A stretch of 64,000 nt of DNA from Bacteroidota bacterium (lineage in GTDB: Bacteria; Bacteroidota; Bacteroidia; Cytophagales; Cytophagaceae), in assembly GCA_023428135.1 (NCBI GenBank), contig JAEYZG010000052.1, positions 1-64,000 of the forward strand, in the 5' to 3' direction. Positions 19,701-29,256 of the stretch are shown here, in pieces. The notes below the pieces were generated by a model. That model worked only from the letters and a program-made list of their open reading frames with translations, was not told the origin of the DNA and did not search any database. Position 1 is the first letter of the stretch. The number at the start of each line of letters is the position of its first letter. A program made the translations under genes and the position numbers.

Positions 19701-22700
19701 CCTCCACTTAATACTGTTAACCCGAATTTTGATAAGAGGTTTACTTTTAATCTTCTGGATATTAGCAGTCAAAGTGTTACGGTTGTTACGGATTTAGTTG
19801 ATAAGGACCCTTATTTTAAAGGGACAGATCCAATTGTTGTGGCCAGAAGAGATGAAATGATAAGGAGACTTGAAAAATACAATAGCACAGAATACAATGG
19901 TTCTGAATACGATGGTCCTGAATTAAACATTAAAAAGACTATTGCCATTTCTACATTCTGTGGGTCGATGTATTATGCAAACAATGCGATGTTAAATATA
20001 CCTGAGTGTACTTCATTTGGCTCTGGAACAGAAGAAGAACAAGACGCTCAGTGGCAGGCTTATGTGAGCATGTATCTTGGAGAGAAACAAGCGATCCAAC
20101 AGAAAGAAGCGGATCTCTATTGTATGAATACCTCCACTAAAGGTGGGTTTAATGGATGTATTGGTGATCCGCAATTCAGCCCATTTAACGGACTTCCAAA
20201 CGAATATTATGCAGGAGGTATCAATTCCTTTTTCTTAAATCCAACTGAGCCGTGTAATGTATTCTATTATAAATTATATAAAAACGCACAAAAGGCATTT
20301 ATCAGTAAAGATGACTCTCAAAAAAAATCTGGTATTTGTGATTATGAAAAGAATCAAAGTAGTTTAGACAGAATCAGAGCGAAGGCAGACATGAATGTCT
20401 ATCTCATGTCCGGACAATGTCCTTTAACAAAAGATTTTGAATTGTTTATGAATGATCTTGCTAGCAAAAACAGACTGCTTGCAAGCGAAACTCCAATCAT
20501 TAAAACGGCAATAAGCCAGAAGCTATATAAATGGGCGCGTTATACTGCCAACGGAGAAACTCCGTCGCCCGGAAGTTTTGTATCTTATACTTTAAGGTTA
20601 CAGTCAGGTACATCAACAGACTATGTAAAGGATTATAAAATTTCAAAAACTATAGCGACTCTTCCTCCAATTGCAGACAATGCAACAGTTATTCATCTTG
20701 AGATTGGTGTGAATCAGGATTATAAATTCGTGGATAAAGCAGATAATTTTAAGGAGTATCTTATTGACATGAACTTTAACGGCACTCCTGTTACCACGGA
20801 TAATGCTAGCAATGTTATTGCCCCGGGAAGGTTTAAAACAAAAATAAAAGGCATAAGAAATCTGATGTTCCGTCAGGAAAATCCGCTTGGAAATTTCCAC
20901 TTTTTCGGCGACATGGAGATTGAAATTTATGACGGAACCAAATACATTGGGACTAATTATTATGTTAAAATCAAAGGCTATACCACTTTCCCTTTAAATG
21001 CTGAATGTGACTTTACTAACGTTTGCGAAACATCAGAAGATGGAACTGATTTAAGTGCACTATTAAACTCAATGGTAATGCAAGGGGATCTTTCGGTTCA
21101 GAATAAATCGATGTATGCTGATCCGGATCCTGATGGAGAACCTGTTTTCAATTATGAATCTCTTCTGACTCCTAACCTGAAAAAATATTTCAACCCAAAT
21201 TATTTAAATAGTCATTATACGTTCACTTCAGGATTGGAGGGAGATAAAATTGAAATTTCGATCATCAATTACAATTCTGATGAGGATATGAAAATTGTTC
21301 TTGAGCCCAATGAAGCACTTCCTGCGGGTGTTGTTCTGAATCCGGCCAAGATCAAATCTTTCAGTTGTTATGATATAACAACAAATCCTGAGGCAAATGA
21401 ATTTTTCTTCACAGCCACCCAGGAAGGGACGACTGCAGAAACCGTCTATTCCTTCTCAATGAAGGGGACTGTTAGTACTTATGATGATGCTACAAATGGT
21501 CCGCTGTTCAAATTTAAAAAGTGTGGCCCTCCAACTCCGGACATTTGTAAAACTCAGGAGGTGGAAAATTCAAAGCATGTATTAGATTTCCTGGATGAAT
21601 TTGTAGGTGACAGAAAAACTGTGAATGGTAATAATATAGTTACGGGGAACTATGCTTTCGCTAATGGAAACCAATATTTTATAGGAGATAACCTGGTATT
21701 TAATGCTGAATTGAAAAAGCAGTTAGGAACCTATAAGACGTATTATGCGATGGTAACCACAAATGAGATCTCTGAAACCTCTACTACCCCAAGGGTTCCC
21801 GCTTCAAAACTGAATATTGAACTATGCAGCAGGGATGATCAGACCCAATGCATAGAAGGAAGCAATATAAATTTTACTTTGGAATTTGCAGAAGAGCATG
21901 GTGAAATTGAATTTACTAATATTGTTGGTTTTGCTGGTTTAAAACCTGATTACACGAATTCTAAACAAGGCAAAGCATATGAGTTTACACTTTATGCGAT
22001 TTGCAAAGTAGCAACTTCAGCTTTCGCAGTAAATGTAAAAATGAAAGGAAGTTCTGTCTTTCCTGTGGCAGAATGTCAGTTAGGTTGTTTTGCAGGAAAA
22101 GAAAACCTTGTTATTAACGGAGATTTTTCGGATCCTACTTTATTGCCTGATGCTTGTGGAGGATGTATGTGTCAACTACCGGATGAGTCATGGGACCCAA
22201 ACAATAATGAGGTACCCCAAATGGTATCTCCAACATTTAAGTCGGATTATTGCCTTGCTAAAGAATGGGATAATAGAGGGTGGGGCGCAATTATTTTTGC
22301 ACGAAGACCACAGGATGCCGGACTAGATTGGGATGGCTATGATCATACAAACGGAAGAGGGTATTTCCTTTATGCAGATAATAAGTTCCAGGAAAAAAAT
22401 CCTCTAAAGAAAAGAGCCTGGTATCAGGAAGTTTCAGTAGAGCCTGGTATTTATGAGTTTACTGCTTATGCTATGAATCTCCATCAAATGGATGTTCCAA
22501 ATGATGGGAATTGTACGGGGTGTAAGGCAAGGTCTTATGCTTATGATGTTCTTGGTCCAGGAACTGCGAATTATTATGTAACTAATAGATGTAATTTAGA
22601 TGAGCTAGAGGATGTAGAGGAGCCTGAAGAAATAAATTCTAAATATCATGATGTATTTGGTAAATTTAATCTTGAAGATAAAATCTTCTTGAAGCTGAAT

Positions 22701-25700
22701 ATTTCCAAAAGCCCATATAATATTGATTGTGATCCGGAAGATCCAGATCCGAACAAAGAATGTGCACGAGCTTTACTTTCTTACTTGTCACCAGAAGGCC
22801 TTACCTGTAAAAACGGTTGGGTGAAAATTACAACCGTATGGGAAAATACGAACTATACCGGTAAAGTTACGCTGGATGTCAGCAGTATTGACCCATATTA
22901 TTATGGAGGTGACTTTGGTCTAGATGATATCTCTTTCTCGAAAATCTGTACACCCGTTATTTCAGAACCCGCTGAAGAAAAGACGGAGATTACTGCCTGC
23001 CAGGAAATGGTTAATAATTTAAAAACCATTAACGCAGAACTTAAATACAGTAGAAACAAGGAAAAACTAAGACAGGATTTCAGAACCAACTATATCAACA
23101 AGTGTCTGAAAGCTCCTGAAGAGTTCCGTTTCTCTTACAAAGATTATGAATATCAGTATACCCTTTACTATTATGACCAGGCAGGAAATCTTGTTAAGAC
23201 TGTTCCTCCTCAAGGTGTTGACGTAATTAAAGATGATGCTCAGTTAACAGAAATTCAAAATGATCGTCTGAACAAGACTTTCACTCCCGGGTTGCAACCT
23301 AAGCATACTTTGCCGACCACTTATTACTATAATTCATTAAACCAGCTTACAGCTCAGTCTGTACCGGATCATGATAAGTTGAATATTTTTAATGGTGTGT
23401 CAATCGCAGGTCTGGAAGACTTTAATATATTAGGTATACAATTCAAAGATGGTTTGAACGGTTATCTTGTCGCTAAAGAAACCGTACCTGATCCAAACGA
23501 ATTGTATCCTGATAGAGCGCATATTTTTGTGACCAAAGATGGTGGGAATGAGTGGACTGAGCTGACCAAACTTGGGTTACTTGATTTGAAGGATATTCAG
23601 TTTGTGCCCGGAAGTGATCAGGTTGGTCATACAGTCGGAACAAACGGTGGGTTGCTGAGAACTGAAAATGGTGGAGAAGACTGGTTGTTTAAACCAGTAG
23701 GTACTACCAATGCATTGACCAAAGTACATTTCTTCGATGTAAACCATGGTCTTGCTTTTGAATCGGATGGATCCATCTGGACAACAAGAGACAAAGGCGA
23801 AACATGGTTAAAAACAAATCCGCTTTCGAATCCGGGAACAATCACAGATGTTCATTTTAATGGAACAACTGGTTTTGTTATATCTAATTATCAGGGAAGT
23901 CAGAAAATATACTTTACTTCGAACAAAGGTGATACCTGGGCTGACTTTGGAGCGAAATACAGAGTGGCTGGACTTAACACCATTTCAGTTGCTGAAACAG
24001 GTAAAGTATACGCAGCCGGAGAAGCAGGTATTCTATTAAAATCTGTTGATTCCGGAGAAAACTGGCAGTTTGTTTATGCTGATGCTGATAATAAAGCATT
24101 TACCAAGCTGCATTTCTACAGAGAGTCTGCAGGCTGTGGAATCTTGAATAATAAAGTTGTATATACAGAAGATGGCGGAGTTACATGGAAGCCGTCCAAC
24201 TTACCAGATGGAGTCATAAAGGATTTTAAGATAGAGGACAAAGATGGCTATTGCTTGTCTGCAGATAAAAAAATCTATAGAACTAAGGATGGCGGTAAAA
24301 CCTGGATACTTAGTTCTCCTTCTTTGGATTTGAGCTCTGTTATAACTGAGAATGTTACTACATTTTTCTATGATTCCCCAAAATTGGTGGTGGGGACGGA
24401 AAATGGAAAGCTGTATGTTAATAGTAATCCGCTTTCATCTCAATATGCATGGACAGCATTGAGTCTACCCAAAAACAAGGCTGTAAAGAGTATTTTAATA
24501 CCTTCAGTGACTGATGCTGCCCTTATCCTGATTGAAGATGGTTTGGGTACGGGATCGGTTTATTATTCTTCGGATGTATTTGCTACACCTGTTGTATGGA
24601 GTGCTGAGAAAAAGACTAATATCCAGGAAATCAAATGCCTTGAAGGTAAATACTATGCATTAGCCAATACAGGGGCTTTATACTCCAGTAACGATGGTAA
24701 TGCCTGGACTGATGAAAACACCATATCTTCGGATCTGAAATCTATTGATAAAGTTTCAGGAAAATTTGTTGCAGTGGGAGGAAGAAAGATCTATAAATCC
24801 ACTACTGTAGTTACCAATAATGACCAGTTTAATTCCAAGTCGGAAAATATCAAGCTGGATCCTTTCAGAGGTGTTTACTGCGAAGATGCAGAACATGTAT
24901 ATCTGACTGGTAAAGACGGACTTTTCTTTAAATACAATGCGAGTGACAAAACGTTCTATCAGTTCCTTGTACCTACCAATGCAGATCTGAATAAAGTGGT
25001 TATAAGCGGAAGCAAGGGTGTAATTGCAGGAAAAAAGGGGTCATTGTTATACTCAACAAATGCAAATACAGAATCACAGTGGACTGTATCTACCTTAAAT
25101 ACAGGCACAGATAAGGCAATCACCGATTTGGCTCTGGTTTCACCCAATTCAGTTTTTGCGTCTACAGAAGATCATTCTGTTTACACCTCATCTGATTTTG
25201 GTGCCACGTTTACAAAACACAACACTCCGGCTAATTTCTCTCTTGATGCGATTTCATTCAGTAATGCACAAAAGGGAATTGCAGCAGGTAAAAGTGGTAC
25301 GGTCGTTATAAGCACCGATGGAGGTATAACGTGGAAAGATGTTACCACTATAGATCCTCTGAAATTAACAGCAACGTTCCATGTTAAGAATAGCCAGACG
25401 GGATATGCTGTTGGAAAGAATTCAACAATTGTTAAAACAACAGATCTGGGACAAACCTGGACGCCCCTTAAAGCAGGTATCAGTACAGCCAAGAACTTCA
25501 CATCTGTCTCCTTCAAAGATGCTAATAATGGTATTGTAGTAGGAAACAGTATCGTGTTAAGAACAACCAATGGAGGTACTTCTTGGGAGGCGCTTGTTGC
25601 TGCCCCTGCATTTAATTACAATTCAGTAAGTGTATTTGATAAATTCATATTAGCTGTAGGAGACGGTGGAAATATTGCTAAATCCACTGACTTCGGAGCA

Positions 25701-28700
25701 ACGTGGAGTACAATGAATACAGGTACAGCAAATTTGAATTCTGTATATGTGCTGGACAGCAAAAATGCTTTTGCTGTTGGAAACAACGGTACAATTCTGA
25801 AAATGAATGCTGCCGGTACCTCATGGACTCCAACAGCAATAAGCTCGCTTGCAAATACCAAATTGAATACTGTATATTTCACCAATATTAAGACTGGATA
25901 TATTGTAGGTGCTAATGGTACATTCCTGAAAACTGTTGATGGTGGAGTAACCTGGCTGCCGAAAGAATTGAATACAACCAGCGATATCACCAATATTAAC
26001 TTTATTGATGATAACCATGCGTTTGTTTCAGGAACCGATGGATATGTAAGTAAAGTAACAGACTTCTCGGAAGAAGTCAGCTCAAGATTCTGGTATGATG
26101 AGCTGGGAAGACTTGTAGTTTCTCAAAACTCTAAGCAGTATAACTATAATCCTAAAAGGTATAGTTACACAGTTTATGATGATTTAGGAAGGATTATTGA
26201 AGTAGGAGAGCTGGCTCCGTCTACTGATGTCGAAACTTTATTGTCCGGAAGTCAGATTAATTCAGATCTTTTAAAAATCTGGATTAACAATACTCCTTTG
26301 GCTAATAAGTTTGAGATAACGAGAACTCAATATGACGTTTCAGGCTTGTCTGAGACGACTCAAGTTAACCTCCTTGGATCTAAATTAGATAAAGGTACTC
26401 TGAGAAACAGAGTCGCAACGATAACTTATCGTAGCAAAGGAAATAGCACCATTGATCATGCAACTCATTTCAATTATGATGTTCATGGTAATGTAAAAGA
26501 ACTTGTACAGGAAATACCTTACCTGTATGCCTTTAATCAGCACTATAAGAAGATGCGCTATGAGTACGACCTGATTAGCGGTAAGGTAAATAAAGTAATT
26601 TACCAGGAGAATCAGCCGGATCAGTTTATCCATAAGTATGAATACGACGCAGAAAACAGGATCACTAGTGTAAAAACCAGTGAAGATGGTATTGTCTGGG
26701 CCGAGGATGCCAATTACACCTATTATGCACATGGGCCACTTTCAAGAATTGAATACGGAGACCTGAAAGTACAAGGCCAGGACTTTGCATACACTATACA
26801 AGGTTGGATAAAAGGAGTCAATGCTACCAATATCTCATCGGAGAGTGATCCCGGAAATGATGGATTGGCAACTTCGATCAATAAGAATGTTGGAAAAGAT
26901 ATATACAGCTATAGCCTCAATTATTTTGATGGAGATTATAAGGCTGTGAATAGTAATTTCCTTGGAAATAGGACTAATAGCGAGTTTGGGACTGCTATTA
27001 AAGGACAAGGATACGACTTTAATCTGTACAATGGCAATATCAGTAGTATGGTTACCACAATATTAAGTTCTGGTGGATCAGAGAACAGCCCGGATATTGT
27101 AGATGTACAGGGAACAGCTTATACTTATGATAAGCTGAACAGAATCAAGAGCATGCAGGCTTATGCAAATTTTGATTTAGCAAATAATGCCTGGTTGTCT
27201 TCCGGTGCAACAGCTTCTTATTCGAGTACCTATAAATATGATAACAATGGTAATATTATTAATCTTCAAAGGAAAAATAAAGCAGGTGAAGTATTTGATG
27301 ATCTGACCTACAACTATGATGTTATTAATAATCAAACGCCAGGGCTAACGATAGGAGAAGCAAAATTAAGGAGTAATAAACTTTACCTGGTGGATGATCA
27401 GGTTACTACTGCAATTGCCAGCGATATAGAGGACCAAGGGGTTTTCATTAGTGAGCATGAAGATATTAATGAAGACAATAATTACCAGTATGATGAAATT
27501 GGGAATCTTAAGTATGATAGATCAGAGGGTATCCACAAAATTATATGGAATGTTTCTGGGAAAGTTGATATGATCATTAATAATGGAATTAAATACGGAG
27601 AGCATTCGAAGTTTTTATATGATATAAAGGGGAGCAGAATTGCGAAAATTACCAAAAAGACCATCGCAGGAGAAAGTCTAGAGGATATCGAAAATTTGGA
27701 TTGGTTGAGTAATTGCCCTTCCTGTAACTATACGTGGTATTTGAGAGATGCTTCAGGGACTATAATATCTATATATAGTCAAACTCCAAATGCTGGGCAT
27801 TTTGATTTTAAACTTGATGAAGTTCCTCTATATGGTAGCTCAAGGATAGGTGAATATAAACCTTATAAATTACTTGCAATCAGATCGTCGGATTTTACTT
27901 CTCAATACTCCCCTCCAAGTCCAACTAACCTTGGATATAGAGGATATACTTATAATTTGAATAAAAAATATTATGAGCTAAGTAATCATCTTGATAACAT
28001 ACATACGGTAATTACTGACTTTAGAAAGTATGATAACTTACAATATCTACCTCTAGTTGAGTTTAGCCAAGATTATTTTCCATTTGGATCATTAATGGAC
28101 GGTCGGGGCTTGGCATCTGGAAGTGTATATAGGTATGGATTTAATGGAATGGAAAAGGATGATGAGGTTGCAGGAGATGGAAATAGTTATTCTACAGAAT
28201 TTAGACAATTTGATCCTCGACTTGGTCGCTGGTTTTCTATTGATCCACAAAGTGAATCTTTTCCTAATGAGTCTCCTTATGGGTTTGTTTTTAATAATCC
28301 AATTACTAGTACTGATAAGAAGGGAGATTGTCCTGACGGCATAAATTGCGATGATTATGATCCAAGTTATTATTCTCCAACGGGACAGGTTGTTGGTGTT
28401 CCAAGTGATGCAGGTGTTAATCAGGTATTAGAAGTTGATGGAATGAAAATAATTTCTTCTTTTTATGGAAATGATAAAAAAGGTAATTTTTATTATTATT
28501 CATGGAATGACGAGTCCAAAAGTTTTAATTCGGTGAATGATGATGGTTCGTGGGGAGATAAATGGGATGCTTCATTTAGTGTCGATATGGTTAATCAAAT
28601 AAAAACCATGAATCAGGAAGTTTATGGACTTTTTCAAGCTGCAACTTGGAAAAAGGCTTGGGGTAATTTTCAATGGAAGATATCATCACCTTGGTACTAT

Positions 28701-29249
28701 CCAAATGCAACCTATCAATCACTGATTAATATTCCAGGGGTAATGGCTGATTTTTATAACTCAAATGATAAAACAGCCCAAGTATGGGGATCTTCTGCTA
28801 GATTTTTTGCCTTTGGGGGAGCATCAAGTTATTATGGAGCTGCCAGTATGTATAGTAATAGCTTTATTGGCGCCTTTAGGGTGCAAACTCCAGGTTTAAC
28901 AGGGAGCAAGGAATTGATCCTTCCAATTAATGGGGGATTAATTTGGAATACTAAAGAATTTAAAAAAATGATGTTATATGTTACTTTTGGGGATTACAAT
29001 AGAGCAACTACATTTCTTGCCCAAAAAGGCTCAGGGTCATATTTGGTTCATTATTTAATGGATGCTGATTATGTAAAAGTAATTCAAAGACAATCACATC
29101 CTCAAACAGGGAAGCCTAAAGGTTTTCAGTCTATTATGCAATCTGATTATCATAGTTATCGGTATACTAATTTAGGAATTGGACCTGGTAAACTTGATGG
29201 ATTCTTTAAATACATGAAACCAGGTTCTGCTAGGAAGCTTGGCTACTAA
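16743..29249 (+). CDS. Giant RHS-repeat polymorphic toxin-like protein with inserted YCF48-type beta-propeller, 4168 aa
   Basis: Domain order by residue: signal peptide 1-24; FnIII/Ig-like strands to about 300; the N-terminal RHS-family region RNRQVVTKSNSTNHYIVAE and YDKEGRPIAQTLP near 333-365; several Cys-rich and beta-sandwich segments, including a carbohydrate-binding-like domain about 1775-2070 (NLVINGDFSDP to GLDDISFSK); first YD repeats from about 2137; about 900 aa of Asp-box/YCF48-like propeller blades about 2211-3112 (around 15 motifs of the form T-x-DGG-x-TW); YD repeats again from SSRFWYDELGRLV (3113); RHS core YRYGFNGMEKDDE to FDPRLGRWFSIDP and NNPITSTDKKGD (3796-3862); variable C-terminal domain 3863-4168, not recognised. 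In RHS toxins the shell encloses the C-terminal toxin and is cleaved near the core. Toxicity is inference. The likely immunity gene follows after 7 nt. Confidence 0.85.
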   Translation: MSKHFSFLKSIFILIIGIPFFAFAGNEKYIARKAGSEIFPQANISIQDKNFPNVLSNAQYVNSKGIIMLSIDQYNKSLPLNLDQSVEFSVEYYKKDGTKVSPSIGPITLSVSNINAKVKDKDYIVIDDAINDPYSISVTVTKVNGSAVASTFLSPYVNFEVSIEVERYYNLDLVSVPFASGSGKIQGEKVNKSLFLSWDHLHGAEIYDLEYTYVDDYSLVSLDTKADASTLNYDFTFNSTRVVTDKNYYEIPLTYDRGYLLYRVRGKGKAFGTTLYEVATKWSSENPSFGTTVSSFVDKFAIEGKTINNFQVTSSFAEEGKRKDVVSYFDGSLRNRQVVTKSNSTNHYIVAETFYDKEGRPIAQTLPVPVSGKKDFSYLEKFHILDGTDRGVSKSDFAGTGCTSPAPKFSNTSGASQYYSSNNSFLEGELEKKNYIPDAEGYPYTQTEYTQDNTGRVKRQSGVGKDFKLGSTHETKYFYGKPEQEELDKLFGSNAGIAAYYKKNMIVDGNGEVSVSYLDQTGKVVATAIAGDLSKPSPLLKLDGGPNPQDIDDVTIQAIRRCPNPGNEADPDNQYCNPSNYIQGNSLVYSKELIVPVGQTYKFDYLFEAMSQQGCGDICYNCVYDLEISLLDECGTEKITPVAIKEIGIGDNDGISNACLSSSTIYSNHLDEKEIWLEAGKYTLVKKLTVNEKKINEYVEDYLANCIKTQEQFKLEENENIEFNSLCEELTCQTCLLSLGYDEDLSLDNNYTVYKSNYPNSTLSLNDYELSLKECKELCEPTNNCENSYGMMLSHMSPGGQYASTDPTSESWSMSVFNKNSYLNSIAGDWGIQRKELFRFPKLNGVTVAYPLEDNQNPFYVPLQKYTVDGENGQEEVYDPAITDLSKIKRGDFDENGKFTESASGSELAILPVYLKDFKDFAAIWKSHWAQYQVEYHPEYCYYETCKKYNDIDPTLKYSSNDFDDRISFIKKYADAIKPTGPEKTLPPLNTVNPNFDKRFTFNLLDISSQSVTVVTDLVDKDPYFKGTDPIVVARRDEMIRRLEKYNSTEYNGSEYDGPELNIKKTIAISTFCGSMYYANNAMLNIPECTSFGSGTEEEQDAQWQAYVSMYLGEKQAIQQKEADLYCMNTSTKGGFNGCIGDPQFSPFNGLPNEYYAGGINSFFLNPTEPCNVFYYKLYKNAQKAFISKDDSQKKSGICDYEKNQSSLDRIRAKADMNVYLMSGQCPLTKDFELFMNDLASKNRLLASETPIIKTAISQKLYKWARYTANGETPSPGSFVSYTLRLQSGTSTDYVKDYKISKTIATLPPIADNATVIHLEIGVNQDYKFVDKADNFKEYLIDMNFNGTPVTTDNASNVIAPGRFKTKIKGIRNLMFRQENPLGNFHFFGDMEIEIYDGTKYIGTNYYVKIKGYTTFPLNAECDFTNVCETSEDGTDLSALLNSMVMQGDLSVQNKSMYADPDPDGEPVFNYESLLTPNLKKYFNPNYLNSHYTFTSGLEGDKIEISIINYNSDEDMKIVLEPNEALPAGVVLNPAKIKSFSCYDITTNPEANEFFFTATQEGTTAETVYSFSMKGTVSTYDDATNGPLFKFKKCGPPTPDICKTQEVENSKHVLDFLDEFVGDRKTVNGNNIVTGNYAFANGNQYFIGDNLVFNAELKKQLGTYKTYYAMVTTNEISETSTTPRVPASKLNIELCSRDDQTQCIEGSNINFTLEFAEEHGEIEFTNIVGFAGLKPDYTNSKQGKAYEFTLYAICKVATSAFAVNVKMKGSSVFPVAECQLGCFAGKENLVINGDFSDPTLLPDACGGCMCQLPDESWDPNNNEVPQMVSPTFKSDYCLAKEWDNRGWGAIIFARRPQDAGLDWDGYDHTNGRGYFLYADNKFQEKNPLKKRAWYQEVSVEPGIYEFTAYAMNLHQMDVPNDGNCTGCKARSYAYDVLGPGTANYYVTNRCNLDELEDVEEPEEINSKYHDVFGKFNLEDKIFLKLNISKSPYNIDCDPEDPDPNKECARALLSYLSPEGLTCKNGWVKITTVWENTNYTGKVTLDVSSIDPYYYGGDFGLDDISFSKICTPVISEPAEEKTEITACQEMVNNLKTINAELKYSRNKEKLRQDFRTNYINKCLKAPEEFRFSYKDYEYQYTLYYYDQAGNLVKTVPPQGVDVIKDDAQLTEIQNDRLNKTFTPGLQPKHTLPTTYYYNSLNQLTAQSVPDHDKLNIFNGVSIAGLEDFNILGIQFKDGLNGYLVAKETVPDPNELYPDRAHIFVTKDGGNEWTELTKLGLLDLKDIQFVPGSDQVGHTVGTNGGLLRTENGGEDWLFKPVGTTNALTKVHFFDVNHGLAFESDGSIWTTRDKGETWLKTNPLSNPGTITDVHFNGTTGFVISNYQGSQKIYFTSNKGDTWADFGAKYRVAGLNTISVAETGKVYAAGEAGILLKSVDSGENWQFVYADADNKAFTKLHFYRESAGCGILNNKVVYTEDGGVTWKPSNLPDGVIKDFKIEDKDGYCLSADKKIYRTKDGGKTWILSSPSLDLSSVITENVTTFFYDSPKLVVGTENGKLYVNSNPLSSQYAWTALSLPKNKAVKSILIPSVTDAALILIEDGLGTGSVYYSSDVFATPVVWSAEKKTNIQEIKCLEGKYYALANTGALYSSNDGNAWTDENTISSDLKSIDKVSGKFVAVGGRKIYKSTTVVTNNDQFNSKSENIKLDPFRGVYCEDAEHVYLTGKDGLFFKYNASDKTFYQFLVPTNADLNKVVISGSKGVIAGKKGSLLYSTNANTESQWTVSTLNTGTDKAITDLALVSPNSVFASTEDHSVYTSSDFGATFTKHNTPANFSLDAISFSNAQKGIAAGKSGTVVISTDGGITWKDVTTIDPLKLTATFHVKNSQTGYAVGKNSTIVKTTDLGQTWTPLKAGISTAKNFTSVSFKDANNGIVVGNSIVLRTTNGGTSWEALVAAPAFNYNSVSVFDKFILAVGDGGNIAKSTDFGATWSTMNTGTANLNSVYVLDSKNAFAVGNNGTILKMNAAGTSWTPTAISSLANTKLNTVYFTNIKTGYIVGANGTFLKTVDGGVTWLPKELNTTSDITNINFIDDNHAFVSGTDGYVSKVTDFSEEVSSRFWYDELGRLVVSQNSKQYNYNPKRYSYTVYDDLGRIIEVGELAPSTDVETLLSGSQINSDLLKIWINNTPLANKFEITRTQYDVSGLSETTQVNLLGSKLDKGTLRNRVATITYRSKGNSTIDHATHFNYDVHGNVKELVQEIPYLYAFNQHYKKMRYEYDLISGKVNKVIYQENQPDQFIHKYEYDAENRITSVKTSEDGIVWAEDANYTYYAHGPLSRIEYGDLKVQGQDFAYTIQGWIKGVNATNISSESDPGNDGLATSINKNVGKDIYSYSLNYFDGDYKAVNSNFLGNRTNSEFGTAIKGQGYDFNLYNGNISSMVTTILSSGGSENSPDIVDVQGTAYTYDKLNRIKSMQAYANFDLANNAWLSSGATASYSSTYKYDNNGNIINLQRKNKAGEVFDDLTYNYDVINNQTPGLTIGEAKLRSNKLYLVDDQVTTAIASDIEDQGVFISEHEDINEDNNYQYDEIGNLKYDRSEGIHKIIWNVSGKVDMIINNGIKYGEHSKFLYDIKGSRIAKITKKTIAGESLEDIENLDWLSNCPSCNYTWYLRDASGTIISIYSQTPNAGHFDFKLDEVPLYGSSRIGEYKPYKLLAIRSSDFTSQYSPPSPTNLGYRGYTYNLNKKYYELSNHLDNIHTVITDFRKYDNLQYLPLVEFSQDYFPFGSLMDGRGLASGSVYRYGFNGMEKDDEVAGDGNSYSTEFRQFDPRLGRWFSIDPQSESFPNESPYGFVFNNPITSTDKKGDCPDGINCDDYDPSYYSPTGQVVGVPSDAGVNQVLEVDGMKIISSFYGNDKKGNFYYYSWNDESKSFNSVNDDGSWGDKWDASFSVDMVNQIKTMNQEVYGLFQAATWKKAWGNFQWKISSPWYYPNATYQSLINIPGVMADFYNSNDKTAQVWGSSARFFAFGGASSYYGAASMYSNSFIGAFRVQTPGLTGSKELILPINGGLIWNTKEFKKMMLYVTFGDYNRATTFLAQKGSGSYLVHYLMDADYVKVIQRQSHPQTGKPKGFQSIMQSDYHSYRYTNLGIGPGKLDGFFKYMKPGSARKLGY

Positions 29250-29256
29250 AATCAAA

